From: Auanema rhodensis
Taxonomy: Eukaryota; Nematoda; Chromadorea; Rhabditida; Rhabditidae
Length of the DNA stretch: 64,000 bases
Direction: 5' to 3'
Assembly: GCA_964057225.1 (NCBI GenBank)
Contig: OZ059894.1
Location: 20,428,476 to 20,492,475, forward strand
Numbering within the stretch: position 1 is the stretch's first letter; each line of letters starts with the position of its first letter. The notes beneath the pieces are model-generated. The model did not search any database. It had not been told where the DNA came from and was given only the letters and a program-made list of their open reading frames with translations. The position numbers were made by a program, and so were the translations under genes. Positions 1 to 11,231 of this stretch are shown piece by piece.

Positions 1-109
1 AACACAGATCGACGCAGCTTAAGAATCCGCATCAAATGCACTATACTACATTGAGAAACGCTTAATACAAAAATTAGTTATGATCGTTTGAAAAATGATG
101 CATTAGTTT

Positions 110-137
110 ATGTTGAGTTTCCATGTACACTCAACAT
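110..137. other. 9-bp perfect inverted repeat, 10-nt loop (recurs in each unit)
   Basis: The left arm ATGTTGAGT and right arm ACTCAACAT are exact reverse complements, separated by a 10-base loop (TTCCATGTAC). The structure recurs every 351 bp, and I saw no substitution in either arm in the units I compared, although the bases just upstream (positions 106 and 108) are among the most variable in the unit. It could form a hairpin in a transcript or a small cruciform in DNA. Short dyads are a known feature of many satellites and have been proposed as protein-binding or processing sites; no function can be read from sequence alone. Confidence 0.8.
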
Positions 138-164
138 TGCTTCCAAAAACATTTTGACAAAAAT

Positions 165-176
165 TTTTTCGAAAAA
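165..176. other. 12-bp AT-rich palindrome centred on TTCGAA (recurs)
   Basis: TTTTTCGAAAAA is a perfect palindrome flanked by A and T runs, giving a strongly A-tract-rich segment in the middle of the unit (about 159-178). Many right-hand units carry A175C, which trims the palindrome to TTTCGAAA. Alternating A- and T-tracts here are likely to be bent or stiff DNA, a common satellite property; this is an inference from tract composition. Confidence 0.7.
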
Positions 177-283
177 TTTCAAAATAAATTAGCGAAAAGT
201 AGATGTTTTTAGATTCCTTTTTTCAAGGCAAAGACGATGGACAATGTTATTCAACTAAAAATTTAATTCTTCAGGGTGAAAAT

Positions 284-322
284 CGAGGATATAAGTGTGA
301 ACTTATATCAGTTGATATCTCG
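284..322. other. Outer imperfect dyad, 8-bp arms with a one-base bulge (recurs)
   Basis: Left arm CGAG-(G)-ATAT at 284-292 pairs with right arm ATATCTCG at 315-322, leaving G288 bulged. It encloses and competes with the inner 288-309 hairpin, because both use ATAT at 289-292. The right arm also contains the EcoRV site. Variants found in some units (A286G at 6252 and 9762; G287A at several sites in 31-37 kb) would weaken the outer arm, suggesting the outer structure is not strictly required. Confidence 0.6.
288..309. other. 9-bp perfect hairpin with GTGA loop (recurs)
   Basis: GATATAAGT and ACTTATATC are exact reverse complements separated by only four bases, GTGA. If the + strand were transcribed the loop would read GUGA, a GNRA-class tetraloop. 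Some left-half units carry G299A, giving GUAA, which is also GNRA. Stem-disrupting changes occur in particular blocks: T296G in six units between 39.3 and 43.2 kb, and T304A in several units between 40.3 and 45.6 kb. It is the tightest dyad in the unit. Confidence 0.75.
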
Positions 323-351
323 GTGCATTTTTAAGCTAGCGCAAATCTGAT

Positions 352-702
352 AACACAGAACGACGCAGCTTAAAAATCCGCATCGAATGCACTATACTAC
401 ATTGAGAAACGCTTAATACAAAAATTAGTTATGATTGTTTGAAAAATGATGCATTAGTGTATGTTGAGTTTCCATGTACACTCAACATTGCTTCCAAAAA
501 CATTTTGACAAAAATTTTTTCGAAAAATTTCAAAATAAATTAGCAAAAAGTAGATGTTTTTAGATTCCTTTTTTCAAGGCAAAGACGATGGACAATGTTA
601 TTCAACTAAAAAATTAATTCTTCAGGGTGAAAATCGAGGATATAAGTGTGAACTTATATCAGTTGATATCTCGGTGCATTTTTAAGCTAGCGCGAATCTG
701 AT
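352..702. repeat. Representative satellite unit with internal map
   Basis: This is unit 2, used as a map; the phase is arbitrary because the window begins at that point. Landmarks by unit position: B-box-like GATCGACGC at 8-16 in many units (here disrupted by T9A); ATGCAT at 98-103; inverted repeat at 110-137; TTCGAA-centred palindrome at 165-176; a T-run at about 218-223; 9-bp inverted repeat with 4-nt loop at 288-309; EcoRV site at 314-319; NheI site at 335-340. The length of 351 bp is about twice a nucleosome repeat length, common for satellites. No ATG-initiated frame of useful size was seen. Confidence 0.9.
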
Positions 703-1404
703 AACACAGATCGACGCAGCTTAAGAATCCGCATCAAATGCACTATACTACATTGAGAAACGCTTAATACAAAAATTAGTTATGATCGTTTGAAAAATGA
801 TGCATTAGTTTATGTTGAGTTTCCATGTACACTCAACATTGCTTCCAAAAACATTTTGACAAAAATTTTTTCGAAAAATTTCAAAATAAATTAGCAAAAA
901 GTAGATGTTTTTAGATTCCTTTTTTCAAGGCAAAGACGATGGACAATGTTATTCAACGAAAAAATTAATTCTTCAGGGTGAAAATCGAGGATATAAGTGT
1001 GAACTTATATCAGTTGATATCTCGGTGCATTTTTAAGCTAGCGCAAATCTGATAACACATATCGACGCAGCTTAAAAATCCGCATCGAATGCACTATACT
1101 ACATTGAGAAACGCTGAATACAAAAATTAGTTATGATCGTTTGAAAAATGATGCATTACTGTATGTTGAGTTTCCATGTACACTCAACATTGCTTCCAAA
1201 AACATTTTGACAAAAATTTTTTCGAAAAATTTCAGAATAAATTAGCAAAAAGTAGATGTTTTTAGATTCCTTTTTTCAAGGCAAAGACGATGGACAATGT
1301 TATTCAACGAAAAAATTAATTCTTCAGGGTGAAAATCGAGGATATAAGTGTGAACTTATATCAATTGATATCTCGGTGCATTTTTAAGCTAGCGCAAATC
1401 TGAT

Positions 1405-3509
1405 AACACAGAACGACGCAGCTTAAAAATCCGCATCGAATGCACTATACTACATTGAGAAACGCTGAATACAAAAATTAGTTATGATCGTTTGAAAAAT
1501 GATGCATTACTGTATGTTGAGTTTCCATGTACACTCAACATTGCTTCCAAAAACATTTTGACAAAAATTTTTTCGAAAAATTTCAGAATAAATTAGCAAA
1601 AAGTAGATGTTTTTAGATTCCTTTTTTCAAGGCAAAGACGATGGACAATGTTATTCAACGAAAAAATTAATTCTTCAGGGTGAAAATCGAGGATATAAGT
1701 GTGAACTTATATCAGTTGATATCTCGGTGCATTTTTAAGCTAGCGCAAATCTGATAACACAGAACGACGCAGCTTAAAGATCCGCATCGAATGCACTATA
1801 CTACATTGAGAAACGCTTAATACAAAAATTAGTTATGATCGTTTGAAAAATGATGCATTAGTGTATGTTGAGTTTCCATGTACACTCAACATTGCTTCCA
1901 AAAACATTTTGACAAAAATTTTTTCGAAAAATTTCAAAATAAATTAGCAAAAAGTAGATGTTTTTAGATTCCTTTTTTCAAGGCAAAGACGATGGACAAT
2001 GTTATTCAACTAAAAAATTAATTCTTCAGGGTGAAAATCGAGGATATAAGTGTGAACTTATATCAGTTGATATCTCGGTGCATTTTTAAGCTAGCGCGAA
2101 TCTGATAACACAGATCGACGCAACTTAAGAATCCGCATCAAATGCACTATACTACATTGAGAAACGCTTAATACAAAAATTAGTTATGATCGTTTGAAAA
2201 ATGATGCATTACTGTATGTTGAGTTTCCATGTACACTCAACATTGCTTCCAAAAACATTTTGACAAAAATTTTTTCGAAAAATTTCAGAATAAATTAGCA
2301 AAAAGTAGATGTTTTTAGATTCCTTTTTTCAAGGCAAAGACGATGGACAATGTTATTCAACGAAAAAATTAATTCTTCAGGGTGAAAATCGAGGATATAA
2401 GTGTGAACTTATATCAATTGATATCTCGGTGCATTTTTAAGCTAGCGCAAATCTGATAACACAGAACGACGCAGCTTAAAAATCCGCATCGAATGCACTA
2501 TACTACATTGAGAAACGCTGAATACAAAAATTAGTTATGATCGTTTGAAAAATGATGCATTACTGTATGTTGAGTTTCCATGTACACTCAACATTGCTTC
2601 CAAAAACATTTTGACAAAAATTTTTTCGAAAAATTTCAGAATAAATTAGCAAAAAGTAGATGTTTTTAGATTCCTTTTTTCAAGGCAAAGACGATGGACA
2701 ATGTTATTCAACGAAAAAATTAATTCTTCAGGGTGAAAATCGAGGATATAAGTGTGAATTTATATCAGTTGATATCTCGGTGCATTTTTAAGCTAGCGCA
2801 AATCTGATAACACAGAACGACGCAGCTTAAAGATCCGCATCGAATGCACTATACTACATTGAGAAACGCTTAATACAAAAATTAGTTATGATCGTTTGAA
2901 AAATGATGCATTAGTGTATGTTGAGTTTCCATGTACACTCAACATTGCTTCCAAAAACATTTTGACAAAAATTTTTTCGAAAAATTTCAAAATAAATTAG
3001 CAAAAAGTAGATGTTTTTAGATTCCTTTTTTCAAGGCAAAGACGATGGACAATGTTATTCAACTAAAAAATTAATTCTTCAGGGTGAAAATCGAGGATAT
3101 AAGTGTGAACTTATATCAGTTGATATCTCGGTGCATTTTTAAGCTAGCGCGAATCTGATAACACAGATCGACGCAACTTAAGAATCCGCATCAAATGCAC
3201 TATACTACATTGAGAAACGCTTAATACAAAAATTAGTTATGATCGTTTGAAAAATGATGCATTAGTGTATGTTGAGTTTCCATGTACACTCAACATTGCT
3301 TCCAAAAACATTTTGACAAAAATTTTTTCGAAACATTTCGAAATAATTTAGCAAAAAGTAGATGTTTTTAGATTCCTTTTTCAAGGCAAAGACGATGGAC
3401 AATGTTATTCAACGAAAAAAATAATTCTTCAGGGTGAAAATCGAGGATATAAGTGTGAACTTATATCAGTTGATATCTCGGTGCATTTTTAAGCTAGCGC
3501 GAATCTGAT
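1405..3509. repeat. Three-unit block repeated in tandem (1,053-bp period)
   Basis: Units at 1405, 1756 and 2107 are followed by units at 2458, 2809 and 3160 in the same order of types. The link is the rare A24G variant shared by the units at 1756 and 2809 (seen nowhere else) and G17A shared by those at 2107 and 3160. The third members match only in their first part: the unit at 3160 then carries T108G, A175C, A181G and A188T, so it looks mosaic. The pattern fits one unequal exchange followed by patchy conversion. Confidence 0.75.
3160..3509. repeat. 350-bp unit: the only length variant seen
   Basis: The T-run at 3377-3381 has five T instead of six, making this unit 350 bp and shifting every later unit start by one base. 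All later start positions that I checked, up to 63882, fit exact multiples of 351, so no other net length change is present. The unit is also a mosaic: type-A start, and a middle (A175C, A181G, A188T) otherwise seen at 29.8-37.2 kb. Confidence 0.9.
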
Positions 3510-5264
3510 AACACAGATCGACGCAGCTTAAGAATCCGCATCAAATGCACTATACTACATTGAGAAACGCTTAATACAAAAATTAGTTATGATCGTTTGA
3601 AAAATGATGCATTAGTTTATGTTGAGTTTCCATGTACACTCAACATTGCTTCCAAAAACATTTTGACAAAAATTTTTTCGAAAAATTTCAAAATAAATTA
3701 GCAAAAAGTAGATGTTTTTAGATTCCTTTTTTCAAGGCAAAGACGATGGACAATGTTATTCAACGAAAAAATTAATTCTTCAGGGTGAAAATCGAGGATA
3801 TAAGTGTGAACTTATATCAGTTGATATCTCGGTGCATTTTTAAGCTAGCGCAAATCTGATAACACATATCGACGCAGCTTAAAAATCCGCATCGAATGCA
3901 CTATACTACATTGAGAAACGCTTAATACAAAAATTAGTTATGATCGTTTGAAAAATGATGCATTAGTTTATGTTGAGTTTCCATGTACACTCAACATTGC
4001 TTCCAAAAACATTTTGACAAAAATTTTTTCGAAAAATTTCAAAATAAATTAGCAAAAAGTAGATGTTTTTAGATTCCTTTTTTCAAGGCAAAGACGATGG
4101 ACAATGTTATTCAACGAAAAAATTAATTCTTCAGGGTGAAAATCGAGGATATAAGTGTAAACTTATATCAGTTGATATCTCGGTGCATTTTTAAGCTAGC
4201 GCAAATCTGATAACACAGATCGACGCAGCTCAAAAATTCGCATCGAATGCACTATACTACATTGAGAAACGCTTAATACAAAAATTAGTTATGATCGTTT
4301 GAAAAATGATGCATTAGTTTATGTTGAGTTTCCATGTACACTCAACATTGCTTCCAAAAACATTTTGACAAAAATTTTTTCGAAAAATTTCAAAATAAAT
4401 TAGCAAAAAGTAGATGTTTTTAGATTCCTTTTTTCAAGGCAAAGACGATAGACAATGTAATTCAACTAAAAAATTAATTCTTCAGGGTGAAAATCTTGGA
4501 TATAAGTGTGAACTTATATCAGTTGATATCTCGGTGCATTTTTAAGCTAGCGCGAATCTGATAACACAGATCGACGCAGCTTAAGAATCCGCATCAAATG
4601 CACTATACTACATTGAGAAACGCTTAATACAAAAATTAGTTATGATCGTTTGAAAAATGATGCATTAGTTTATGTTGAGTTTCCATGTACACTCAACATT
4701 GCTTCCAAAAACATTTTGACAAAAATTTTTTCGAAAAATTTCAAAATAAATTAGCAAAAAGTAGATGTTTTTAGATTCCTTTTTTCAAGGCAAAGACGAT
4801 GGACAATGTTATTCAACGAAAAAATTAATTCTTCAGGGTGAAAATCGAGGATATAAGTGTGAACTTATATCAGTTGATATCTCGGTGCATTTTTAAGCTA
4901 GCGCAAATCTGAAAACACATATCGACGCAGCTTAAAAATCCGCATCGAATGCACTATACTACATTGAGAAACGTTGAATACAAAAATTAGTTATGATCGT
5001 TTGAAAAATGATGCATTACTGTATGTTGAGTTTCCATGTACACTCAACATTGCTTCCAAAAACATTTTGACAAAAATTTTTTCGAAAAATTTCAGAATAA
5101 ATTAGCAAAAAGTAGATGTTTTTAGATTCCTTTTTTCAAGGCAAAGACGATGGACAATGTTATTCAACGAAAAAATTAATTCTTCAGGGTGAAAATCGAG
5201 GATATAAGTGTGAACTTATATCAGTTGATATCTCGGTGCATTTTTAAGCTAGCGCGAATCTGAT

Positions 5265-6317
5265 AACACAGATCGACGCAGCTTAAGAATCCGCATCAAA
5301 TGCACTATACTACATTGAGAAACGCTTAATACAAAAATTAGTTATGATCGTTTGAAAAATGATGCATTAGTTTATGTTGAGTTTCCATGTACACTCAACA
5401 TTGCTTCCAAAAACATTTTGACAAAAATTTTTTCGAAAAATTTCAAAATAAATTAGCAAAAAGTAGATGTTTTTAGATTCCTTTTTTCAAGGCAAAGACG
5501 ATGGACAATGTTATTCAACGAAAAAATTAATTCTTCAGGGTGAAAATCGAGGATATAAGTGTGAACTTATATCAGTTGATATCTCGGTGCATTTTTAAGC
5601 TAGCGCAAATCTGATAACACATATCGACGCAGCTTAAAAATCCGCATCGAATGCACTATACTACATTGAGAAACGCTGAATACAAAAATTAGTTATGATC
5701 GTTTGAAAAATGATGCATTACTGTATGTTGAGTTTCCATGTACACTCAACATTGCTTCCAAAAACATTTTGACAAAAATTTTTTCGAAAAATTTCAGAAT
5801 AAATTAGCAAAAAGTAGATGTTTTTAGATTCCTTTTTTCAAGGCAAAGACGATGGACAATGTTATTCAACGAAAAAATTAATTCTTCAGGGTGAAAATCG
5901 AGGATATAAGTGTGAACTTATATCAATTGATATCTCGGTGCATTTTTAAGCTAGCGCAAATCTGATAACACAGAACGACGCAGCTTAAAAATCCGCATCG
6001 AATGCACTATACTACATTGAGAAACGCTTAATACAAAAATTAGTTATGATCGTTTGAAAAATGATGCATTAGTTTATGTTGAGTTTCCATGTACACTCAA
6101 CATTGCTTCCAAAAACATTTTGACAAAAATTTTTTCGAAAAATTTCAAAATAAATTAGCAAAAAGTAGATGTTTTTAGATTCCTTTTTTCAAGGCAAAGA
6201 CGATGGACAATGTTATTCAACGAAAAAATTAATTCTTCAGGGTGAAAATCGGGGATATAAGTGTAAACTTATATCAGTTGATATCTCGGTGCATTTTTAA
6301 GCTAGCGCAAATCTGAT
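5265..6317. repeat. Three-unit block, first copy (partner 8775-9827)
   Basis: Units at 5265, 5616 and 5967 match units at 8775, 9126 and 9477 in order, at an offset of exactly 3,510 bp (10 units). The diagnostic is A286G (GGGGAT at 6251 and 9761), seen only in these two places, together with G299A in the same unit and G311A in the preceding one. Similarity continues into the next unit (T20C in both) before the copies diverge. Confidence 0.75.
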
Positions 6318-7721
6318 AACACAGATCGACGCAGCTCAAAAATCCGCATCGAATGCACTATACTACATTGAGAAACGCTTAATACAAAAATTAGTTATGA
6401 TCGTTTGAAAAATGATGCATTAGTTTATGTTGAGTTTCCATGTACACTCAACATTGCTTCCAAAAACATTTTGACAAAAATTTTTTCGAAAAATTTCAAA
6501 ATAAATTAGCAAAAAGTAGATGTTTTTAGATTCCTTTTTTCAAGGCAAAGACGATGGACAATGTTATTCAACGAAAAAATTAATTCTTCAGGGTGAAAAT
6601 CGAGGATATAAGTGTGAACTTATATCAGTTGATATCTCGGTGCATTTTTAAGCTAGCGCAAATCTGAAAACACATATCGACGCAGCTTAAAAATCCGCAT
6701 CGAATGCACTATACTACATTGAGAAACGTTGAATACAAAAATTAGTTATGATCGTTTGAAAAATGATGCATTACTGTATGTTGAGTTTCCATGTACACTC
6801 AACATTGCTTCCAAAAACATTTTGACAAAAATTTTTTCGAAAAATTTCAGAATAAATTAGCAAAAAGTAGATGTTTTTAGATTCCTTTTTTCAAGGCAAA
6901 GACGATGGACAATGTTATTCAACGAAAAAATTAATTCTTCAGGGTGAAAATCGAGGATATAAGTGTGAACTTATATCAGTTGATATCTCGGTGCATTTTT
7001 AAGCTAGCGCAAATCTGAAAACACATATCGACGCAGCTTAAAAATCCGCATCGAATGCACTATACTACATTGAGAAACGCTTAATACAAAAATTAGTTAT
7101 GATCGTTTGAAAAATGATGCATTAGTTTATGTTGAGTTTCCATGTACACTCAACATTGCTTCCAAAAACATTTTGACAAAAATTTTTTCGAAAAATTTCA
7201 AAATAAATTAGCAAAAAGTAGATGTTTTTAGATTCCTTTTTTCAAGGCAAAGACGATGGACAATGTTATTCAACGAAAAAATTAATTCTTCAGGGTGAAA
7301 ATCGAGGATATAAGTGTGAACTTATATCAGTTGATATCTCGGTGCATTTTTAAGCTAGCGCAAATCTGAAAACACATATCGACGCAGCTTAAAAATCCGC
7401 ATCGAATGCACTATACTACATTGAGAAACGTTGAATACAAAAATTAGTTATGATCGTTTGAAAAATGATGCATTACTGTATGTTGAGTTTCCATGTACAC
7501 TCAACATTGCTTCCAAAAACATTTTGACAAAAATTTTTTCGAAAAATTTCAGAATAAATTAGCAAAAAGTAGATGTTTTTAGATTCCTTTTTTCAAGGCA
7601 AAGACGATGGACAATGTTATTCAACGAAAAAATTAATTCTTCAGGGTGAAAATCGAGGATATAAGTGTGAACTTATATCAGTTGATATCTCGGTGCATTT
7701 TTAAGCTAGCGCGAATCTGAT
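6318..7721. repeat. Four-unit stretch with T351A unit junctions
   Basis: Three successive unit junctions here (near 6668, 7019 and 7370) read CTGAAAACAC instead of CTGATAACAC; the same change occurs once earlier, near 4913. Units at 6669 and 7371 also share C61T with T63G, A182G and G106C with the unit at 4914. This looks like a local dimeric amplification (702 bp) derived from the pair at 4563-5264. Confidence 0.65.
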
Positions 7722-9476
7722 AACACAGATCGACGCAGCTTAAGAATCCGCATCAAATGCACTATACTACATTGAGAAACGCTTAATACAAAAATTAGTT
7801 ATGATCGTTTGAAAAATGATGCATTAGTTTATGTTGAGTTTCCATGTACACTCAACATTGCTTCCAAAAACATTTTGACAAAAATTTTTTCGAAAAATTT
7901 CAAAATAAATTAGCAAAAAGTAGATGTTTTTAGATTCCTTTTTTCAAGGCAAAGACGATGGACAATGTTATTCAACTAAAAATTTAATTCTTCAGGGTGA
8001 AAATCGAGGATATAAGTGTGAACTTATATCAGTTGATATCTCGGTGCATTTTTAAGCTAGCGCAAATCTGATAACACAGAACGACGCAGCTTAAAAATCC
8101 GCATCGAATGCACTATACTACATTGAGAAACGCTTAATACAAAAATTAGTTATGATTGTTTGAAAAATGATGCATTAGTGTATGTTGAGTTTCCATGTAC
8201 ACTCAACATTGCTTCCAAAAACATTTTGACAAAAATTTTTTCGAAAAATTTCAAAATAAATTAGCAAAAAGTAGATGTTTTTAGATTCCTTTTTTCAAGG
8301 CAAAGACGATGGACAATGTTATTCAACTAAAAAATTAATTCTTCAGGGTGAAAATCGAGGATATAAGTGTGAACTTATATCAGTTGATATCTCGGTGCAT
8401 TTTTAAGCTAGCGCAAATCTGATAACACAGAACGACGCAGCTTAAAAATCCGCATCGAATGCACTATACTACATTGAGAAACGCTTAATACAAAAATTAG
8501 TTATGATTGTTTGAAAAATGATGCATTAGTGTATGTTGAGTTTCCATGTACACTCAACATTGCTTCCAAAAACATTTTGACAAAAATTTTTTCGAAAAAT
8601 TTCAAAATAAATTAGCAAAAAGTAGATGTTTTTAGATTCCTTTTTTCAAGGCAAAGACGATGGACAATGTTATTCAACTAAAAAATTAATTCTTCAGGGT
8701 GAAAATCGAGGATATAAGTGTGAACTTATATCAGTTGATATCTCGGTGCATTTTTAAGCTAGCGCGAATCTGATAACACAGATCGACGCAGCTTAAGAAT
8801 CCGCATCAAATGCACTATACTACATTGAGAAACGCTTAATACAAAAATTAGTTATGATCGTTTGAAAAATGATGCATTAGTTTATGTTGAGTTTCCATGT
8901 ACACTCAACATTGCTTCCAAAAACATTTTGACAAAAATTTTTTCGAAAAATTTCAAAATAAATTAGCAAAAAGTAGATGTTTTTAGATTCCTTTTTTCAA
9001 GGCAAAGACGATGGACAATGTTATTCAACGAAAAAATTAATTCTTCAGGGTGAAAATCGAGGATATAAGTGTGAACTTATATCAGTTGATATCTCGGTGC
9101 ATTTTTAAGCTAGCGCAAATCTGATAACACATATCGACGCAGCTTAAAAATCCGCATCGAATGCACTATACTACATTGAGAAACGCTGAATACAAAAATT
9201 AGTTATGATCGTTTGAAAAATGATGCATTACTGTATGTTGAGTTTCCATGTACACTCAACATTGCTTCCAAAAACATTTTGACAAAAATTTTTTCGAAAA
9301 ATTTCAGAATAAATTAGCAAAAAGTAGATGTTTTTAGATTCCTTTTTTCAAGGCAAAGACGATGGACAATGTTATTCAACGAAAAAATTAATTCTTCAGG
9401 GTGAAAATCGAGGATATAAGTGTGAACTTATATCAATTGATATCTCGGTGCATTTTTAAGCTAGCGCAAATCTGAT
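7722..9476. repeat. Block matching the window start (units 1-4)
   Basis: The unit at 7722 shares with the unit at 1 an unusual A-to-T change in the A-run (CAACTAAAAATTTAAT). The following units at 8073/8424, 8775 and 9126 then match units at 352, 703 and 1054 in type, with the 352-type unit present twice. The offset is 7,721 bp, that is 22 units minus the one-base deletion. It indicates a multi-kilobase duplication in which one unit was additionally doubled. Confidence 0.7.
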
Positions 9477-11231
9477 AACACAGAACGACGCAGCTTAAAA
9501 ATCCGCATCGAATGCACTATACTACATTGAGAAACGCTTAATACAAAAATTAGTTATGATCGTTTGAAAAATGATGCATTAGTTTATGTTGAGTTTCCAT
9601 GTACACTCAACATTGCTTCCAAAAACATTTTGACAAAAATTTTTTCGAAAAATTTCAAAATAAATTAGCAAAAAGTAGATGTTTTTAGATTCCTTTTTTC
9701 AAGGCAAAGACGATGGACAATGTTATTCAACGAAAAAATTAATTCTTCAGGGTGAAAATCGGGGATATAAGTGTAAACTTATATCAGTTGATATCTCGGT
9801 GCATTTTTAAGCTAGCGCAAATCTGATAACACAGATCGACGCAGCTCAAAAATCCGCATCGAATGCACTATACTACATTGAGAAACGCTTAATACAAAAA
9901 TTAGTTATGATCGTTTGAAAAATGATGCATTAGTTTATGTTGAGTTTCCATGTACACTCAACATTGCTTCCAAAAACATTTTGACAAAAATTTTTTCGGA
10001 AAATTTCAAAATAAATTAGCAAAAAGTAGATGTTTTTAGATTCCTTTTTTCAAGGCAAAGAAGATAGACAATGTAATTCAACTAAAAAATTAATTCTTCA
10101 GGGTGAAAATCGAGGATATAAGTGTGAACTTATATCAGTTGATATCTCAGTGCATTTTTAAGCTAGCGCAAATCTGATAACACAGAACGACGCAGCTTAA
10201 AAATCCGCATCGAATGCACTATACTACATTGAGAAACGCTTAATACAAAAATTAGTTATGATCGTTTGAAAAATGATGCATTAGTTTATGTTGAGTTTCC
10301 ATGTACACTCAACATTGCTTCCAAAAACATTTTGACAAAAATTTTTTCGAAAAATTTCAAAATAAATTAGCAAAAAGTAGATGTTTTTAGATTCCTTTTT
10401 TCAAGGCAAAGACGATGGACAATGTTATTCAACGAAAAAAATAATTCTTCAGGGTGAAAATCGAGGATATAAGTGTGAACTTATATCAGTTGATATCTCG
10501 GTGCATTTTTAAGCTAGCGCAAATCTGATAACACAGATCGACGCAGCTCAAAAATCCGCATCGAATGCACTATACTACATTGAGAAACGCTTAATACAAA
10601 AATTAGTTATGATCGTTTGAAAAATGATGCATTAGTTTATGTTGAGTTTCCATGTACACTCAACATTGCTTCCAAAAACATTTTGACAAAAATTTTTTCG
10701 AAAAATTTCAAAATAAATTAGCAAAAAGTAGATGTTTTTAGATTCCTTTTTTCAAGGCAAAGACGATAGACAATGTAATTCAACTAAAAAATTAATTCTT
10801 CAGGGTGAAAATCGAGGATATAAGTGTGAACTTATATCAGTTGATATCTCGGTGCATTTTTAAGCTAGCGCGAATCTGATAACACAGATCGACGCAGCTT
10901 AAAAATCCGCATCGAATGCACTATACTACATTGAGAAACGCTTAATACAAAAATTAGTTATGATCGTTTGAAAAATGATCCATTAGTGTATGTTGAGTTT
11001 CCATGTACACTCAACATTGCTTCCAAAAACATTTTGACAAAAATTTTTTCGAAAAATTTCAAAATAAATTAGCAAAAAGTAGATGTTTTTAGATTCCTTT
11101 TTTCAAGGCAAAGACGATGGACAATGTTATTCAACTAAAAAATTAATTCTTCAGGGTGAAAATCGAGGATATAAGTGTGAACTTATATCAGTTGATATCT
11201 CGGTGCATTTTTAAGCTAGCGCGAATGTGAT

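Noticed and set aside
154-170. Bacterial-type promoter (TTGACA with AT-rich downstream)
   Set aside because: TTGACA occurs by chance in each unit of a eukaryotic-type satellite; there is no suitable -10 element and no gene to drive.
165-185. CENP-B box
   Set aside because: TTCG is present in each unit, but the required downstream CGGG and spacing of the 17-bp motif are absent on the strand read, so there is no match to the core bases.
216-224. Intrinsic transcription terminators at the T-runs
   Set aside because: The T-runs at positions 218-223 are not preceded by a GC-rich hairpin.
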